Shown here piece by piece: positions 34,456 through 42,294 of a stretch of DNA of 44,070 nt. The stretch comes from Veillonella sp. (GTDB taxonomy: Bacteria; Bacillota_C; Negativicutes; Veillonellales; Veillonellaceae). Both the position numbers and the translations under genes were made by a program. The DNA lies in contig JAGZGB010000005.1 in the NCBI GenBank assembly GCA_018367495.1, positions 1 through 44,070 on the forward strand, given 5' to 3'. The notes below the pieces were generated by a model. It was not told the origin of the DNA, did not search any database, and saw only the letters and a list, made by a program, of their open reading frames with translations. Within the stretch, counting starts at the first letter, position 1. Each line of letters begins with the position of its first letter.

Positions 34456-35778
34456 CTATTTCTCTATAATCGACTCATCTAGCTGTGTACCGTCTGGTAA
34501 GAAAGCTTTTACTATTAATTTATTCGGTGTAACAGTCATCGTCATATAGTTATTCTTATCTCGATCTGGTGCCACGTATACATCTAAAGGATGTTCTTTC
34601 CACTTAGGGCGACGAGCATCTCCGGCAATACCAGTCAGAATATATAATGGTCCCAAAGTATCTCGCTCAAAGTTACGAACATGCCCTCTATTACGATAAG
34701 AATGTAAATGAGCTGACAACACTAAATCTACATTAAACTCATCAAAGATAGGCATAAACAATACGCCCTCTTCGTTGAATCCTACATCACGACTTGCACC
34801 TGGTCGGTCAAAGGCGTATTGGAATGGATCCCTATGCATAAGAACTACGGTCCACTTTTTAGTATTAGCCGCTAAATCTTGGCGTAGCCACTGAACCTGT
34901 ACATCGTATAAATCTGGATAATGTGTATCATGATTATCCTCATGATTACTTTCATACAGTTGGGTATCTAATACAACGTAATGAACATCACCATAATCAT
35001 AAGAATAATAGTGTCGGTCAAATATGGTATTTCCATTGGATGGTACATCGAAGTAATTTAGATAAGCCTTAGGCTCACGCATTTTCCAATCTAATGTATA
35101 CATTTCATGGTTCCCCATCATAGGTGCCAATGGTACACGAGTACTCAATGGTTGTATAGAGTTGAGCCACGTACGCCATTGATAAGCTTGTTCCCCATTA
35201 TCTACAAGATCACCCATACCAATATATAGTGCAGCCTTAGGAGTACGATGTGCTGAGCCCTTTACAATCTCTTCCCATTGAGAATAATCCCCCGACTGAG
35301 AATCTGGATAGATGAGCACATCATATACACTGGCACCAGCCGTTTCCAGGGAGTACCAATCACTACGGCGATCACTACCATAACCAATGCGATATTCATA
35401 TTTAGTATTAGGCGTCAAACCTGTTACTGTAGCCTCATGAATATAAGTGATACTGTCATCATCGGTAAAAGCTTTATCAGTAGCATTTATGGTTTGTATA
35501 GTATCAGCCCCATCTTGGCGATATTCTATAACCGCATCAGGTTCACTACTATCAGACTGCCACATAATGGTACGGCTTGTGCTATTATCTTGAGCTACAA
35601 TTTGTCGAATATAACGGCCTTCAGAATCGATAAGAGGCTTAATCTCTTGCCCACTCACGATAGCCACGGTCCGAGCTATACGACTATGTATAGCATCTTT
35701 ATATACATAGCCACCTATGACTAATACAACCAAAGCTACAATAGCTATAACTGCTTTTAATGGTTTACTTTTATTCAT
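34456..35778 (-). CDS. Membrane-anchored PAP-like metallophosphoesterase
   Basis: A 440-residue exported enzyme. Residues 8-24 form an uncleaved hydrophobic anchor or signal. Residues about 55-148 resemble the fibronectin-like N-terminal domain of purple acid phosphatases (ATVTGLTPNTKYEYRIG). Residues about 155-400 form the two-metal phosphoesterase core: PDSQ (158-161), GDLVDNG (189-195), GNHE (222-225), an MHRDP segment near 315 and SAHLHSY near 357. The active site should face the periplasm or surface. Likely substrates are phosphomonoesters, but these are not evident. It starts 12 bases after the carbonic anhydrase gene, so the two are probably cotranscribed. Confidence 0.88.
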   Translation of the reverse strand: MNKSKPLKAVIAIVALVVLVIGGYVYKDAIHSRIARTVAIVSGQEIKPLIDSEGRYIRQIVAQDNSTSRTIMWQSDSSEPDAVIEYRQDGADTIQTINATDKAFTDDDSITYIHEATVTGLTPNTKYEYRIGYGSDRRSDWYSLETAGASVYDVLIYPDSQSGDYSQWEEIVKGSAHRTPKAALYIGMGDLVDNGEQAYQWRTWLNSIQPLSTRVPLAPMMGNHEMYTLDWKMREPKAYLNYFDVPSNGNTIFDRHYYSYDYGDVHYVVLDTQLYESNHEDNHDTHYPDLYDVQVQWLRQDLAANTKKWTVVLMHRDPFQYAFDRPGASRDVGFNEEGVLFMPIFDEFNVDLVLSAHLHSYRNRGHVRNFERDTLGPLYILTGIAGDARRPKWKEHPLDVYVAPDRDKNNYMTMTVTPNKLIVKAFLPDGTQLDESIIEK

Positions 35779-35790
35779 ATAGTTCTAAAA

Positions 35791-36378
35791 TTATTTTTCG
35801 TAATATTGTTTCATTTGTGTATAGCCATTGACGATGACTTCAATTTCACCTGTTCTAGGATGGAAGATAAGACCGTGAATAGGCACATCTTTAGGAATCA
35901 ATGGGTTCATACGCAATTCATCTACTGTTTCTTCTACATTTTCTGCAGGGTGTGTAAATCCATCTGCCCAGCGTTCCATTTCTTTATGGACCATATGAAT
36001 CGCTTCTGGTGCAATACCACGAGCCAACATTTTTTCTGTTAAATTTTTTGCTGTAGTTTTTGCCATACCACATTCGTGATGACCAATGATAAAGATTTCA
36101 TTAACACCTAGTTCATAAATACAAACGAGTAAGCTACGTACAACGCCATCAAAAGGACCTGTAATACAATTACCTGCAGTCTTTACGATTTTCGCTTCGC
36201 CACGACCGATATCCATGGAATCTTCTAAGAAGTTAACAAGACGTGTATCCATGCATGTAACGATTGCCATTTCACGACTAGGCATCTTACTGCATTTAGT
36301 ATCTGTTTCTACATAACCTGTATTTTGATCTTCTACATATTCTCTATTATGGGCTAAAATATCATCTAATAAACTCAT
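35791..36378 (-). CDS. Beta-class carbonic anhydrase
   Basis: Zinc enzyme that interconverts CO2 and bicarbonate. Zinc ligands are Cys42, His100 and Cys103 (TCMDTR, GHHECG); the Asp44-Arg46 dyad is present. At 195 residues it resembles the YtiB/Clostridium-type beta enzyme. Bicarbonate would serve carbamoyl phosphate and carboxylation reactions. The start is the ATG at 36376-36378 after AGGAGG. A hairpin with a U-run (36397-36421) lies directly before that ribosome binding site, hinting at control by premature termination. It is followed by the phosphoesterase gene. Confidence 0.93.
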   Translation of the reverse strand: MSLLDDILAHNREYVEDQNTGYVETDTKCSKMPSREMAIVTCMDTRLVNFLEDSMDIGRGEAKIVKTAGNCITGPFDGVVRSLLVCIYELGVNEIFIIGHHECGMAKTTAKNLTEKMLARGIAPEAIHMVHKEMERWADGFTHPAENVEETVDELRMNPLIPKDVPIHGLIFHPRTGEIEVIVNGYTQMKQYYEK

Positions 36379-36396
36379 AGTACCTCCTATATAAAA

Positions 36397-36421
36397 AGAC
36401 CTTGGCATACAACCAAGGTCT
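36397..36421 (-). terminator. Terminator/attenuator in front of the carbonic anhydrase gene
   Basis: AGACCTTGG (36397-36405) pairs perfectly with CCAAGGTCT (36413-36421), followed on the minus strand by TTTTTATA and then the AGGAGG of the next gene. It may end ilvBN transcripts, or attenuate a transcript from the promoter at 36448-36456. Confidence 0.75.
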
Positions 36422-36447
36422 CTATATCAATAATGGTCGATATAAAT

Positions 36448-36456
36448 ATTATATCA
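36448..36456 (-). promoter_or_regulatory. Possible extended -10 promoter for the carbonic anhydrase operon
   Basis: Minus-strand TGATATAAT (extended -10), with no good -35, lies upstream of the hairpin at 36397-36421. A transcript starting here would carry that hairpin in its leader. Confidence 0.4.
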
Positions 36457-36541
36457 TATCGAGTTATAAACGCTCTAAATTACTAGCAGTCTTACATCTA
36501 TTATTCTCTCCAAATAGATGTAGAATAATTGTAGCTATATA

Positions 36542-37054
36542 TTATCTATCCGGTGTAGATAATGCTTCAATAGCAACACTACCACCACGTACAACTTCAA
36601 TGCGATTAACGAACATATCTTTAAATAGAGCAATCATGTCGTTATTTTTAGATACTGTTTTAACACATTGTACGAGAACAGATTTGCGGTTATAATCGAC
36701 TACCAACAAGTCAAAGGTTTGAGCAATGCGGAAGATTTCTTGTTTATCTGCTTCTTTGCAGCTATTGACCTTAATAAACAATAGTTCTTTCTTTGTAATC
36801 CGCATATCCGTAAAGTCGATAACCTTAATCACCTCTACACTGCGATTAAGCTGTTTAATAATTTGTTCGTATGTCAAATCGTCGCATGTGAGCTCAATGG
36901 TCATACGAGACATGGTATGATCTTCTGTCTCCCCTACAGTCAATGTATCAAGGTTATAATTTTTACCTGCGAAGAGGCCTGAAATTTTAGCCAATACGCC
37001 GATTTGGTTCTCTACATACGCTGAAATACAGCGTTTTTCCATATGTAATTCCAT
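36542..37054 (-). CDS. ilvN: Acetolactate synthase small (regulatory) subunit
   Basis: Regulatory subunit of acetohydroxyacid synthase, conferring feedback inhibition by branched-chain amino acids. It has an N-terminal ACT domain (about 7-80: ISAYVENQIGVLAKISGLFAGKNYNLDTLTV) and the usual C-terminal ALS-small domain. The length of 170 is normal for the IlvN/IlvH family. It begins 8 bases after the ilvB stop with AGGAGG ahead. Together they catalyse the first common step of valine, leucine and isoleucine synthesis. Confidence 0.93.
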   Translation of the reverse strand: MELHMEKRCISAYVENQIGVLAKISGLFAGKNYNLDTLTVGETEDHTMSRMTIELTCDDLTYEQIIKQLNRSVEVIKVIDFTDMRITKKELLFIKVNSCKEADKQEIFRIAQTFDLLVVDYNRKSVLVQCVKTVSKNNDMIALFKDMFVNRIEVVRGGSVAIEALSTPDR

Positions 37055-37062
37055 AGCCCCTC

Positions 37063-38790
37063 CTATTTTTTATCCTTTAATAACATATCGCTTAAAGATT
37101 TGCCAGCTGGTACCATTGGCAAAACATTAAGTTCTGTAGGAATGATAAATTCAAGTAAGGTTGGTCCATCTTTGAAAGTATCTGCCAATTGGAAGCCTTT
37201 TTCGATATCCTCTACCTTAGTAATGCGTATTGCCTTTGCACCATAAGCTTCTGCCAATTGTACAAAGTTTGGAACATATTCAAACTCATCATTATCGATC
37301 ATATCACGCGTTACAATAGAGCTTTCATCCATCAACAAATTAGTACAAGCATATCGTTTATCATAGAACAATTGTTGCCATTGACGTACATTACCAAGGA
37401 AGCCATTATTCAAAATGATGAGAGTTACTGGTAAACGGTAATGCATAGCTGTGGCAAACTCTTGGATATTCATTTGCACGCCGCCATCACCACAGATAGC
37501 AAATACACGTTTATCAGGGTTGCCAATTTGGGCCCCTAACGCAGCTGGGAACCCATAGCCCATCGTGCCAAGGCCTCCAGATGTCAACATTTGGTGTTGT
37601 CCTTTAATTTCGAGGAACTGAGTAGTCCACAATTGATTTTGTCCTACATCAGTAGCAACAATAGGTCGTGCATAGTGGTTATTAATATAATCAATAACAA
37701 TTTGAGGTGTTAAGCCCGCTTCACCAGCTTGTGTAACAGGGCGCTCAGCCTTAAGTTGTTGTAATTGCGCAGGCCATTCACCAAGATCATGAGGTTCAAT
37801 ATATTCCAATAATTTTTCAATAGCTAATTTAGCATCTGCTACGATTGGAATATCGACCTTAATATTTTTAGAAATAGATGCTGCATCCACATCAATATGG
37901 ATAATCTTACAATTTTGTGCAAAGGTACTTAATTTGCCTGTAATACGATCGTTAAAGCGTGTACCAATAGAAATCATTACATCACAATCAGTGAGTGCCA
38001 CATTCGGTGCATAGCCACCATGAATACCAATATTGCCAAGATATAAAGGATGTCGACTATCGATAGCACCTTTACCCATTAATGTAGTTACAACAGGAAT
38101 GCCTGTTTTTTCTACTAGCTTCATCATGAGATCGTTAGCACCACTAATGCTAACGCCACCGCCTAATAAGAATAGTGGTCGTTTAGCCTTGCTGATAATA
38201 GAGCATGCTTTTTTTACTTGTCCTATATGAACTGTTGTATTTGGTTTATAGCCACGAATATTAACCTCTGTAGGATACTCATCAGAGCCCATAGCCTTTT
38301 GAATGTTTTTAGGAATATCCACCACTACAGGACCAGGACGACCAGTACGGGCAATATAAAAGGCTTCTTTCAAAATACGCCCCAGCTCTTTACGATCACG
38401 AACAGTAACAGCATATTTACAGATATTGCGCACAATACCAACCGTATCCACCTCTTGGAATGCGTCATTGCCCATGAGGCCCAAGTCTACTTGACCTGTA
38501 ATACAAACAAGAGGAACACTATCAGAGTATGCTGTAGCAATACCTGTCACAAGGTTTGTAGCACCTGGTCCAGAGGTTACCATGCACACCCCTACTTTAC
38601 CTGTACTACGAGCATAACCATCTGCTGCATGAGCCAATGCTTGCTCATGACGTGGCAAAATTACTTTTACCTTATCTTGTTTATATAATTCATCCATGAT
38701 ATCGATGGTTGCTGCCCCAGGATAGTTGAATAGTATATCTACCTGCTCCTCTTGAAGGGCCTTCACCACATATGCTGCGCCTGAAATCAT
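37063..38790 (-). CDS. ilvB: Acetolactate synthase large (catalytic) subunit
   Basis: TPP- and FAD-dependent enzyme that condenses two pyruvates, or pyruvate and 2-ketobutyrate, to acetohydroxyacids. Three domains are recognisable: the N-terminal TPP domain with the catalytic glutamate in PRHEQALAHAADGYAR, the central domain, and the C-terminal TPP domain with the GDG-NN motif, GDGGVQMNIQEFATA...ILNN. AAGGAGG precedes the ATG at 38788-38790; the 15 codons upstream in frame are unconserved. There is no T-box in the leader. Presence of ilvN immediately downstream argues for the anabolic rather than the fermentative acetolactate synthase. Confidence 0.95.
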   Translation of the reverse strand: MISGAAYVVKALQEEQVDILFNYPGAATIDIMDELYKQDKVKVILPRHEQALAHAADGYARSTGKVGVCMVTSGPGATNLVTGIATAYSDSVPLVCITGQVDLGLMGNDAFQEVDTVGIVRNICKYAVTVRDRKELGRILKEAFYIARTGRPGPVVVDIPKNIQKAMGSDEYPTEVNIRGYKPNTTVHIGQVKKACSIISKAKRPLFLLGGGVSISGANDLMMKLVEKTGIPVVTTLMGKGAIDSRHPLYLGNIGIHGGYAPNVALTDCDVMISIGTRFNDRITGKLSTFAQNCKIIHIDVDAASISKNIKVDIPIVADAKLAIEKLLEYIEPHDLGEWPAQLQQLKAERPVTQAGEAGLTPQIVIDYINNHYARPIVATDVGQNQLWTTQFLEIKGQHQMLTSGGLGTMGYGFPAALGAQIGNPDKRVFAICGDGGVQMNIQEFATAMHYRLPVTLIILNNGFLGNVRQWQQLFYDKRYACTNLLMDESSIVTRDMIDNDEFEYVPNFVQLAEAYGAKAIRITKVEDIEKGFQLADTFKDGPTLLEFIIPTELNVLPMVPAGKSLSDMLLKDKK

Positions 38791-38861
38791 AGGTGCCTCC
38801 TTAACTATGTAAAACATGCATATCGCATTATCCATATTCTCATTCGATATATCTAAAAAAA

Positions 38862-38890
38862 TTGAATATCTTATATAGATGTGTTATACT
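38862..38890 (+). promoter_or_regulatory. Promoter of the thioredoxin-like gene
   Basis: TTGAAT (38862-38867), 17-base spacer, TATACT (38885-38890), about 95 bases before the start codon. Confidence 0.7.
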
Positions 38891-38923
38891 CAGTAGTATA
38901 CCACATGTTGTGGTACATGAGTA
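38887..38923. promoter_or_regulatory. Nested palindrome overlapping the promoter, candidate operator
   Basis: TACCACA-TGT-TGTGGTA (38899-38915) is a perfect 7-bp inverted repeat. It is nested inside an outer TACTCA (38887-38892) / TGAGTA (38918-38923). It covers the end of the -10 and the transcription start of the thioredoxin-like gene and lies 96-133 bases upstream of divergent ilvB. A repressor site is likely; the regulator is unknown. Confidence 0.5.
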
Positions 38924-38984
38924 TGTAATAAATCTCAAATTATAGAAATATATATTAATTTTGTCTGGAAAGGACTGTAAAACC

Positions 38985-39263
38985 ATGAAAGAAATCTTAG
39001 GTTTCCACTTAAACGGTTGCCCTTATTGTGCAAATGCATTCCGTGCTATCGATGAACTTGTTGCAGAAAATCCCGCATATGCGGATATTCATATCAACTG
39101 GGTTGAAGATCAAGACGCTCATGAGCTCTTCAAAACTCACCCATATGAATACTATCCAAACTTGTGGTTCGACCTCGACAAACAATATGAGGCTCAACCT
39201 GGTGAAAGCTATGACCAAACAAAAGCTTTCATTAAAGCTGTATTGGATAAAGCAATCGCATAG
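38985..39263 (+). CDS. Thioredoxin/glutaredoxin-like protein with CPYC motif
   Basis: A 92-residue single-domain protein. The redox motif CPYC is at residues 12-15 after a short beta strand (EILGFHLNG), like a glutaredoxin or small thioredoxin. It lacks an obvious signal peptide, so it works in the cytoplasm. The C-terminal part is shorter than the classic glutaredoxin pattern, and the usual cis-proline appears as YYPNLWF (about 54-60). The start is the ATG at 38985 with GGAAAGGA ahead. A strong promoter and palindrome upstream suggest regulated expression, possibly under redox stress. The target is unknown. Confidence 0.78.
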   Translation: MKEILGFHLNGCPYCANAFRAIDELVAENPAYADIHINWVEDQDAHELFKTHPYEYYPNLWFDLDKQYEAQPGESYDQTKAFIKAVLDKAIA

Positions 39264-39297
39264 GATTATTACATGAAATCGTTATAAAACCATTAAG

Positions 39298-39328
39298 AAA
39301 GAGGCTAGCAATGCTAGCCTCTTTTTTT
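39298..39328. terminator. Bidirectional terminator between convergent genes
   Basis: AAAGAGGCTAGC / GCTAGCCTCTTT around a 3-base loop, followed by seven T on the plus strand. It overlaps the last codons of the YgbA-family gene on the minus strand. Confidence 0.92.
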
Positions 39329-39643
39329 GTCCTTCCACTCAAGATATATATGTTTAATGACTTGAATTGGTGATACCAATAACATTCTAGGTCCACCATA
39401 GCGCATGATTTCACGGATCTTTTCGCGATACGTAGATTCATAGCAATGAGTTTTACATACACTACAAAAAGTTTTACTCTCCATATGAGGGCAGGCATTA
39501 ATTCGATGCTCTGCATATTCCCAAACATGCTCACAATCTTCACAAAGATGTCCTTTAGACGTATGGTGCTTATTATGACAATAGATGCCAATGATTTGGT
39601 ACATAGTTTTTAGTTCTAACTTACGTTTTTCATCAACTGTCAT
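39314..39643 (-). CDS. YgbA family (nitrous oxide-stimulated promoter) protein
   Basis: A 109-residue cysteine-rich protein of the family of E. coli YgbA, a gene induced by nitrosative stress. The diagnostic block is CSVCKTHCYES...REKIREIMRYGGPRMLLVSP (about 60-92), which matches YgbA closely. Cysteines at 22, 34, 37, 51, 60, 63 and 67 suggest a metal- or Fe-S-binding protein. The molecular function is not established. It follows the methyltransferase gene by 9 bases, and its 3' end overlaps the terminator. A role in reactive-nitrogen or cysteine/iron-sulfur stress is inferred. Confidence 0.85.
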   Translation of the reverse strand: MTVDEKRKLELKTMYQIIGIYCHNKHHTSKGHLCEDCEHVWEYAEHRINACPHMESKTFCSVCKTHCYESTYREKIREIMRYGGPRMLLVSPIQVIKHIYLEWKDKKRG

Positions 39644-39652
39644 ACGGCTCTC

Positions 39653-40468
39653 CTATTTCACAGACCAAGATATCCACGCCACTTTATCAACCGTTTTATT
39701 ATGAATTTCTCCATTAATGGCTAATGGTTCAATGAGATTTCTAATTTCTACTTTCATATCTTCTATATCGCCCCATGTATTATTATGAAGTCGCATAGCA
39801 AAGTAATTAACCGCTTTATCAAGGCTCATAACCTCTGTTTCAGGCACTGTTTTATAAGTCACTTTTACATTATGCCCTATTTCATGAATAACATCTAAAC
39901 ATGCTTTCATCTTACCATCCCAAGGGAATGAATCACGACCAAAGAAATGTTCAGATAACATATCTACCGTTTCATCGCTGCGTTCACTAAAAGCGATCCA
40001 CAAGCATTTGTCCTTACTTGATTCATGCATAGCACGAATGTTTTCTACATCAAACATGATAGGGCAAAAAATACTATATGTTAAATCAAAGGTTTTATCC
40101 CATTTTAGTTCACGGCGAGTTTCATCAGACCACGGTGCAATATACAAGCTAAGATCTAAACCTTCTGCCTCTGCTAATTGTTTAGCACCACGAATCATAC
40201 CATCAGATAAATCTATACCTGTTGCTTTATGGCCTTCACGAGCCAATCCTAATGCATAGTCACATACACCACAGCCAATATCAAGGGTACAACCGTTTTT
40301 AGGGGGCAAAAGATTTTCATCCTTCAAGAAGGATAAAAACTCTGCAACCTGCGCCTTACGATCGTCCCGATTGTGCATTTCTACAAAGTAATTAGATCGA
40401 TTATTCCACGCATCTTGCTCATTACGCCAAGTTTCGTCGACGGTGAGTTCTTGTATTCTATTTGTCAT
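39653..40468 (-). CDS. Class I SAM-dependent methyltransferase
   Basis: A 271-residue methyltransferase with the Rossmann SAM fold: motif I LDIGCGVCDYALG (62-74), acidic residue in GIDLSDGMI (88-96), and the motif IV region FDLTYSIFCPIMFD. The substrate is unknown; the fold gives no direct clue. It is immediately upstream of a YgbA-family gene and likely cotranscribed, so its target may relate to nitrosative or metal stress. GAGGAGA precedes the ATG. Confidence 0.82.
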   Translation of the reverse strand: MTNRIQELTVDETWRNEQDAWNNRSNYFVEMHNRDDRKAQVAEFLSFLKDENLLPPKNGCTLDIGCGVCDYALGLAREGHKATGIDLSDGMIRGAKQLAEAEGLDLSLYIAPWSDETRRELKWDKTFDLTYSIFCPIMFDVENIRAMHESSKDKCLWIAFSERSDETVDMLSEHFFGRDSFPWDGKMKACLDVIHEIGHNVKVTYKTVPETEVMSLDKAVNYFAMRLHNNTWGDIEDMKVEIRNLIEPLAINGEIHNKTVDKVAWISWSVK

Positions 40469-40746
40469 TCTATCTCCTCTGTATCACTACATCAAAACTA
40501 TGCATTGATACAATTTAGTATTTTATTAATCTTAATTAGATAATCTATATGTTATTCATCACGTCCTATATGCCTAGTGTTCCACCTAGGATGTTCAGAT
40601 TTTCACAAGGACATTCTTATTGTACATCATTCTCAAAACAAAATGTGTTACTCAAATCACATTTACACGTTATTTCAATACTATCAAATATAAAATCCTA
40701 TATGGAGCTTTTAGCTGTACCACATCCCCTATATATCACCATATAA
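40469..40746. other. Intergenic region upstream of the methyltransferase gene
   Basis: About 280 AT-rich bases. It must include the promoter of the methyltransferase/YgbA operon, but no -35/-10 pair stands out. A CCTAG...CTAGG inverted repeat is near 40572. Plus-strand open frames here lack ribosome binding sites and look spurious. Confidence 0.45.
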
Positions 40747-40776
40747 AAAACCTCCACTCATTAGAGTGGAGGTTTT
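40747..40776. terminator. Terminator after the 63-aa gene
   Basis: AAAACCTCCACTC pairs with GAGTGGAGGTTTT around a 4-base loop, with A/T-runs on both sides. It is 15 bases past the stop of the minus-strand gene. Confidence 0.9.
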
Positions 40777-40790
40777 CTATATCATTTATA

Positions 40791-40982
40791 TCAACAATCT
40801 TCGTAGAGCTGTTCAGATCCAGTAATGTAAGCTTCATAGACGATGCATACCTTACGAGTATTAACAGCAATACCATAGGGATTCCAATTATCTTTATTAT
40901 CCGGTATATAATCGATGATATCTATGGTGGAAATCAACATAACATCCAAAAGAGGTAGAATAGTTTGTGCATGTATTTCCAT
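40791..40982 (-). CDS. Small protein of unknown function, 63 aa
   Basis: A 63-residue acidic protein with an AGGAGAG ribosome binding site and its own terminator. The hydrophobic stretch ILPLLDVMLISTIDIIDYI (about 8-26) contains aspartates, so a membrane segment is unlikely. The C-terminal NPYGIAVNTRKVCIVYEAYI resembles no family known to me. The gene is divergent from the unknown membrane protein gene at 41070. No function can be given. Confidence 0.6.
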   Translation of the reverse strand: MEIHAQTILPLLDVMLISTIDIIDYIPDNKDNWNPYGIAVNTRKVCIVYEAYITGSEQLYEDC

Positions 40983-41069
40983 TCGTTTCTCTCCTATTAC
41001 CAGAGTTATTATAGCTGTTTCATATATTATTTATATTTATTATAATAAAGAAAAGGAGGCTTTGAAAGT

Positions 41070-41489
41070 ATGGGAAAATATATGATAATCCTTATGTTTC
41101 TATTGATCGCTATTGCTGTAGTTTTTGCTACTTATAACTTATCTATAATTAGATCTATGCCTCCTGAAGAGCGTTATAAACTTCTTTACTTTAAGAATGA
41201 TCAAGTCTCTATAGGCATTGGCTTAGTAAGAAGAACATTTAAATTAAGTGATATTCGTGAGGTACGTTTTTCTAAAGGAAAACAATTCCGTAACATGGGC
41301 AGCTGGGCCGGCAGAATGCAAATTTGCAAACTAAATGGTAAAACAAGCCGTTGGATAGAATTTGATGGTACTGTCTATTACAAAAAGATGGTATATATAA
41401 CTAATGAAGAAATCATTGATAAATCAATAGACTTACTGATGAATGAATTTCAAGCACGAGGAATTCGTTGTACTAAATATAGATGCTAA
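41070..41489 (+). CDS. Membrane-anchored protein of unknown function
   Basis: A 139-residue protein with an N-terminal transmembrane helix (about 4-22) and a cytoplasmic or extracytoplasmic domain of beta-strand character. The segment YKLLYFKNDQVSIGIGLVRRTFKLSDIREVRFSK (about 36-70) resembles a PH-like/bPH2 fold, but this is only impressionistic. The start has AAAGGAGG. A bidirectional hairpin shared with tRNA-Arg follows. No function can be assigned. Confidence 0.65.
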   Translation: MGKYMIILMFLLIAIAVVFATYNLSIIRSMPPEERYKLLYFKNDQVSIGIGLVRRTFKLSDIREVRFSKGKQFRNMGSWAGRMQICKLNGKTSRWIEFDGTVYYKKMVYITNEEIIDKSIDLLMNEFQARGIRCTKYRC

Positions 41490-41537
41490 TATATAATTTT
41501 TTGAACTATATATCAACCTAAAGAATAAAGACACATA

Positions 41538-41569
41538 AAAAGGCTTCTCGAAATTTCGAGAAGCCTTTT
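41538..41569. terminator. Bidirectional terminator between the membrane protein gene and tRNA-Arg
   Basis: A palindrome AAAAGGCTTCTCG...CGAGAAGCCTTTT with T-runs at either end. It would stop both the plus-strand gene and the minus-strand tRNA. Confidence 0.9.
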
Positions 41570-41572
41570 ATT

Positions 41573-41647
41573 TGGTGCGCCTAGCAGGAATCGAACCTGC
41601 GCACCCGGTTCCGGAGACCGGCGCTCTATCCCCTGAGCTATAGGCGC
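41573..41647 (-). tRNA. tRNA-Arg (anticodon CCG)
   Basis: Minus-strand cloverleaf with acceptor GCGCCTA/TAGGCGC, D arm AGCTC/GAGC, anticodon stem CCGGT/ACCGG with loop CTCCGGA (anticodon CCG), T arm CAGG TTCGATT CCTG, and encoded ACCA. The 75-base length is normal. Confidence 0.96.
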
Positions 41648-41729
41648 ATGAATACCTAAAAATTATACCATATAACGCTATGGTTCGGTAGTATAAAGTA
41701 TAAAGTGAGATAGTCTGTATATAGAAAAA

Positions 41730-41810
41730 ACCTTACTATTAAGCCAATTCAGGTTCGGAATAACTATAGTTAAACTCAAGCACTATTTCTACACCATCTA
41801 ATAGTAAGGT
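41730..41810. repeat. 81-bp element bounded by perfect 12-bp inverted repeats
   Basis: ACCTTACTATTA (41730-41741) and TAATAGTAAGGT (41799-41810) are perfect inverted repeats enclosing 57 bases. Flanking TATATAG and CTATATA extend the symmetry with an offset. On the minus strand the second arm is followed by TTTTTT, so the structure could be a terminator of the phosphatase gene with a large loop. The interior encodes a short open segment ending in ELA-stop in the same direction. It may be a MITE-like remnant, a small RNA or an elaborate terminator. Confidence 0.5.
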
Positions 41811-41818
41811 CTATATAT

Positions 41819-42277
41819 TTATATTTTCTCTTTAATCAACTCTAATAAAGCATCACAGCTACGACTTATATCGTCATAGGTTTCGTCAAAGTTTCCCGTA
41901 TACCAAGGATCCTTTACATCACGGCTTTCACCAACAAAAGACATGGCCTTATACACCTTAGAATCAAAGTCATCGCCAATAATTCGTTTTAAATTACGTC
42001 CATTATTTTCATCCATAATAACGAGGTAATCGAAGTTATGATAGTCATCAACGGTCACTTGACGAGCCTTGCGACGTGTATAAGGAATCCCCATTTCATC
42101 CAGCTTTTGCTTAGTCCCATAATGAGTATCGTTCCCTATCTCCTCACGCGATGTAGCGGCCGACTCAACATAAATAGAATCGCTAAGCCCAGCTTTCGCA
42201 ACGATATGCTTCATATAAAACTCAGCCATCGTTGAACGACAAATATTACCATGACAGATGAATAAGATTTTTACCAT
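41819..42277 (-). CDS. Low-molecular-weight protein tyrosine phosphatase
   Basis: A 152-residue cysteine phosphatase of the LMW-PTP family. The signature CHGNICRST is at 8-16, with catalytic Cys8 and Arg14. The general acid Asp122 is in DPWYTGNF. The family removes phosphate from protein tyrosines; in bacteria it often opposes BY-kinases that control surface polysaccharide, or acts on other phosphoproteins. No such kinase is visible here. It follows the autotransporter gene on the same strand, separated by a perfect hairpin, with AAGGAG immediately after that hairpin. AGTATAGT links it to the ATG. Confidence 0.93.
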   Translation of the reverse strand: MVKILFICHGNICRSTMAEFYMKHIVAKAGLSDSIYVESAATSREEIGNDTHYGTKQKLDEMGIPYTRRKARQVTVDDYHNFDYLVIMDENNGRNLKRIIGDDFDSKVYKAMSFVGESRDVKDPWYTGNFDETYDDISRSCDALLELIKEKI

Positions 42278-42294
42278 ACTATACTCCTTACATA

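Noticed and set aside
38218..38688. 156-codon plus-strand frame inside ilvB
   Set aside because: It is antisense to highly conserved ilvB coding sequence and has no ribosome binding site.
38791..38960. T-box or leader peptide upstream of ilvB
   Set aside because: No T-box sequence (GGGTGGNACCGCG-like) and no Leu/Val/Ile-rich leader frame is visible.
40549..40746. 65-codon plus-strand ORF in the gap before the 63-aa gene
   Set aside because: No ribosome binding site and no start context; it ends inside a terminator. Composition looks random.
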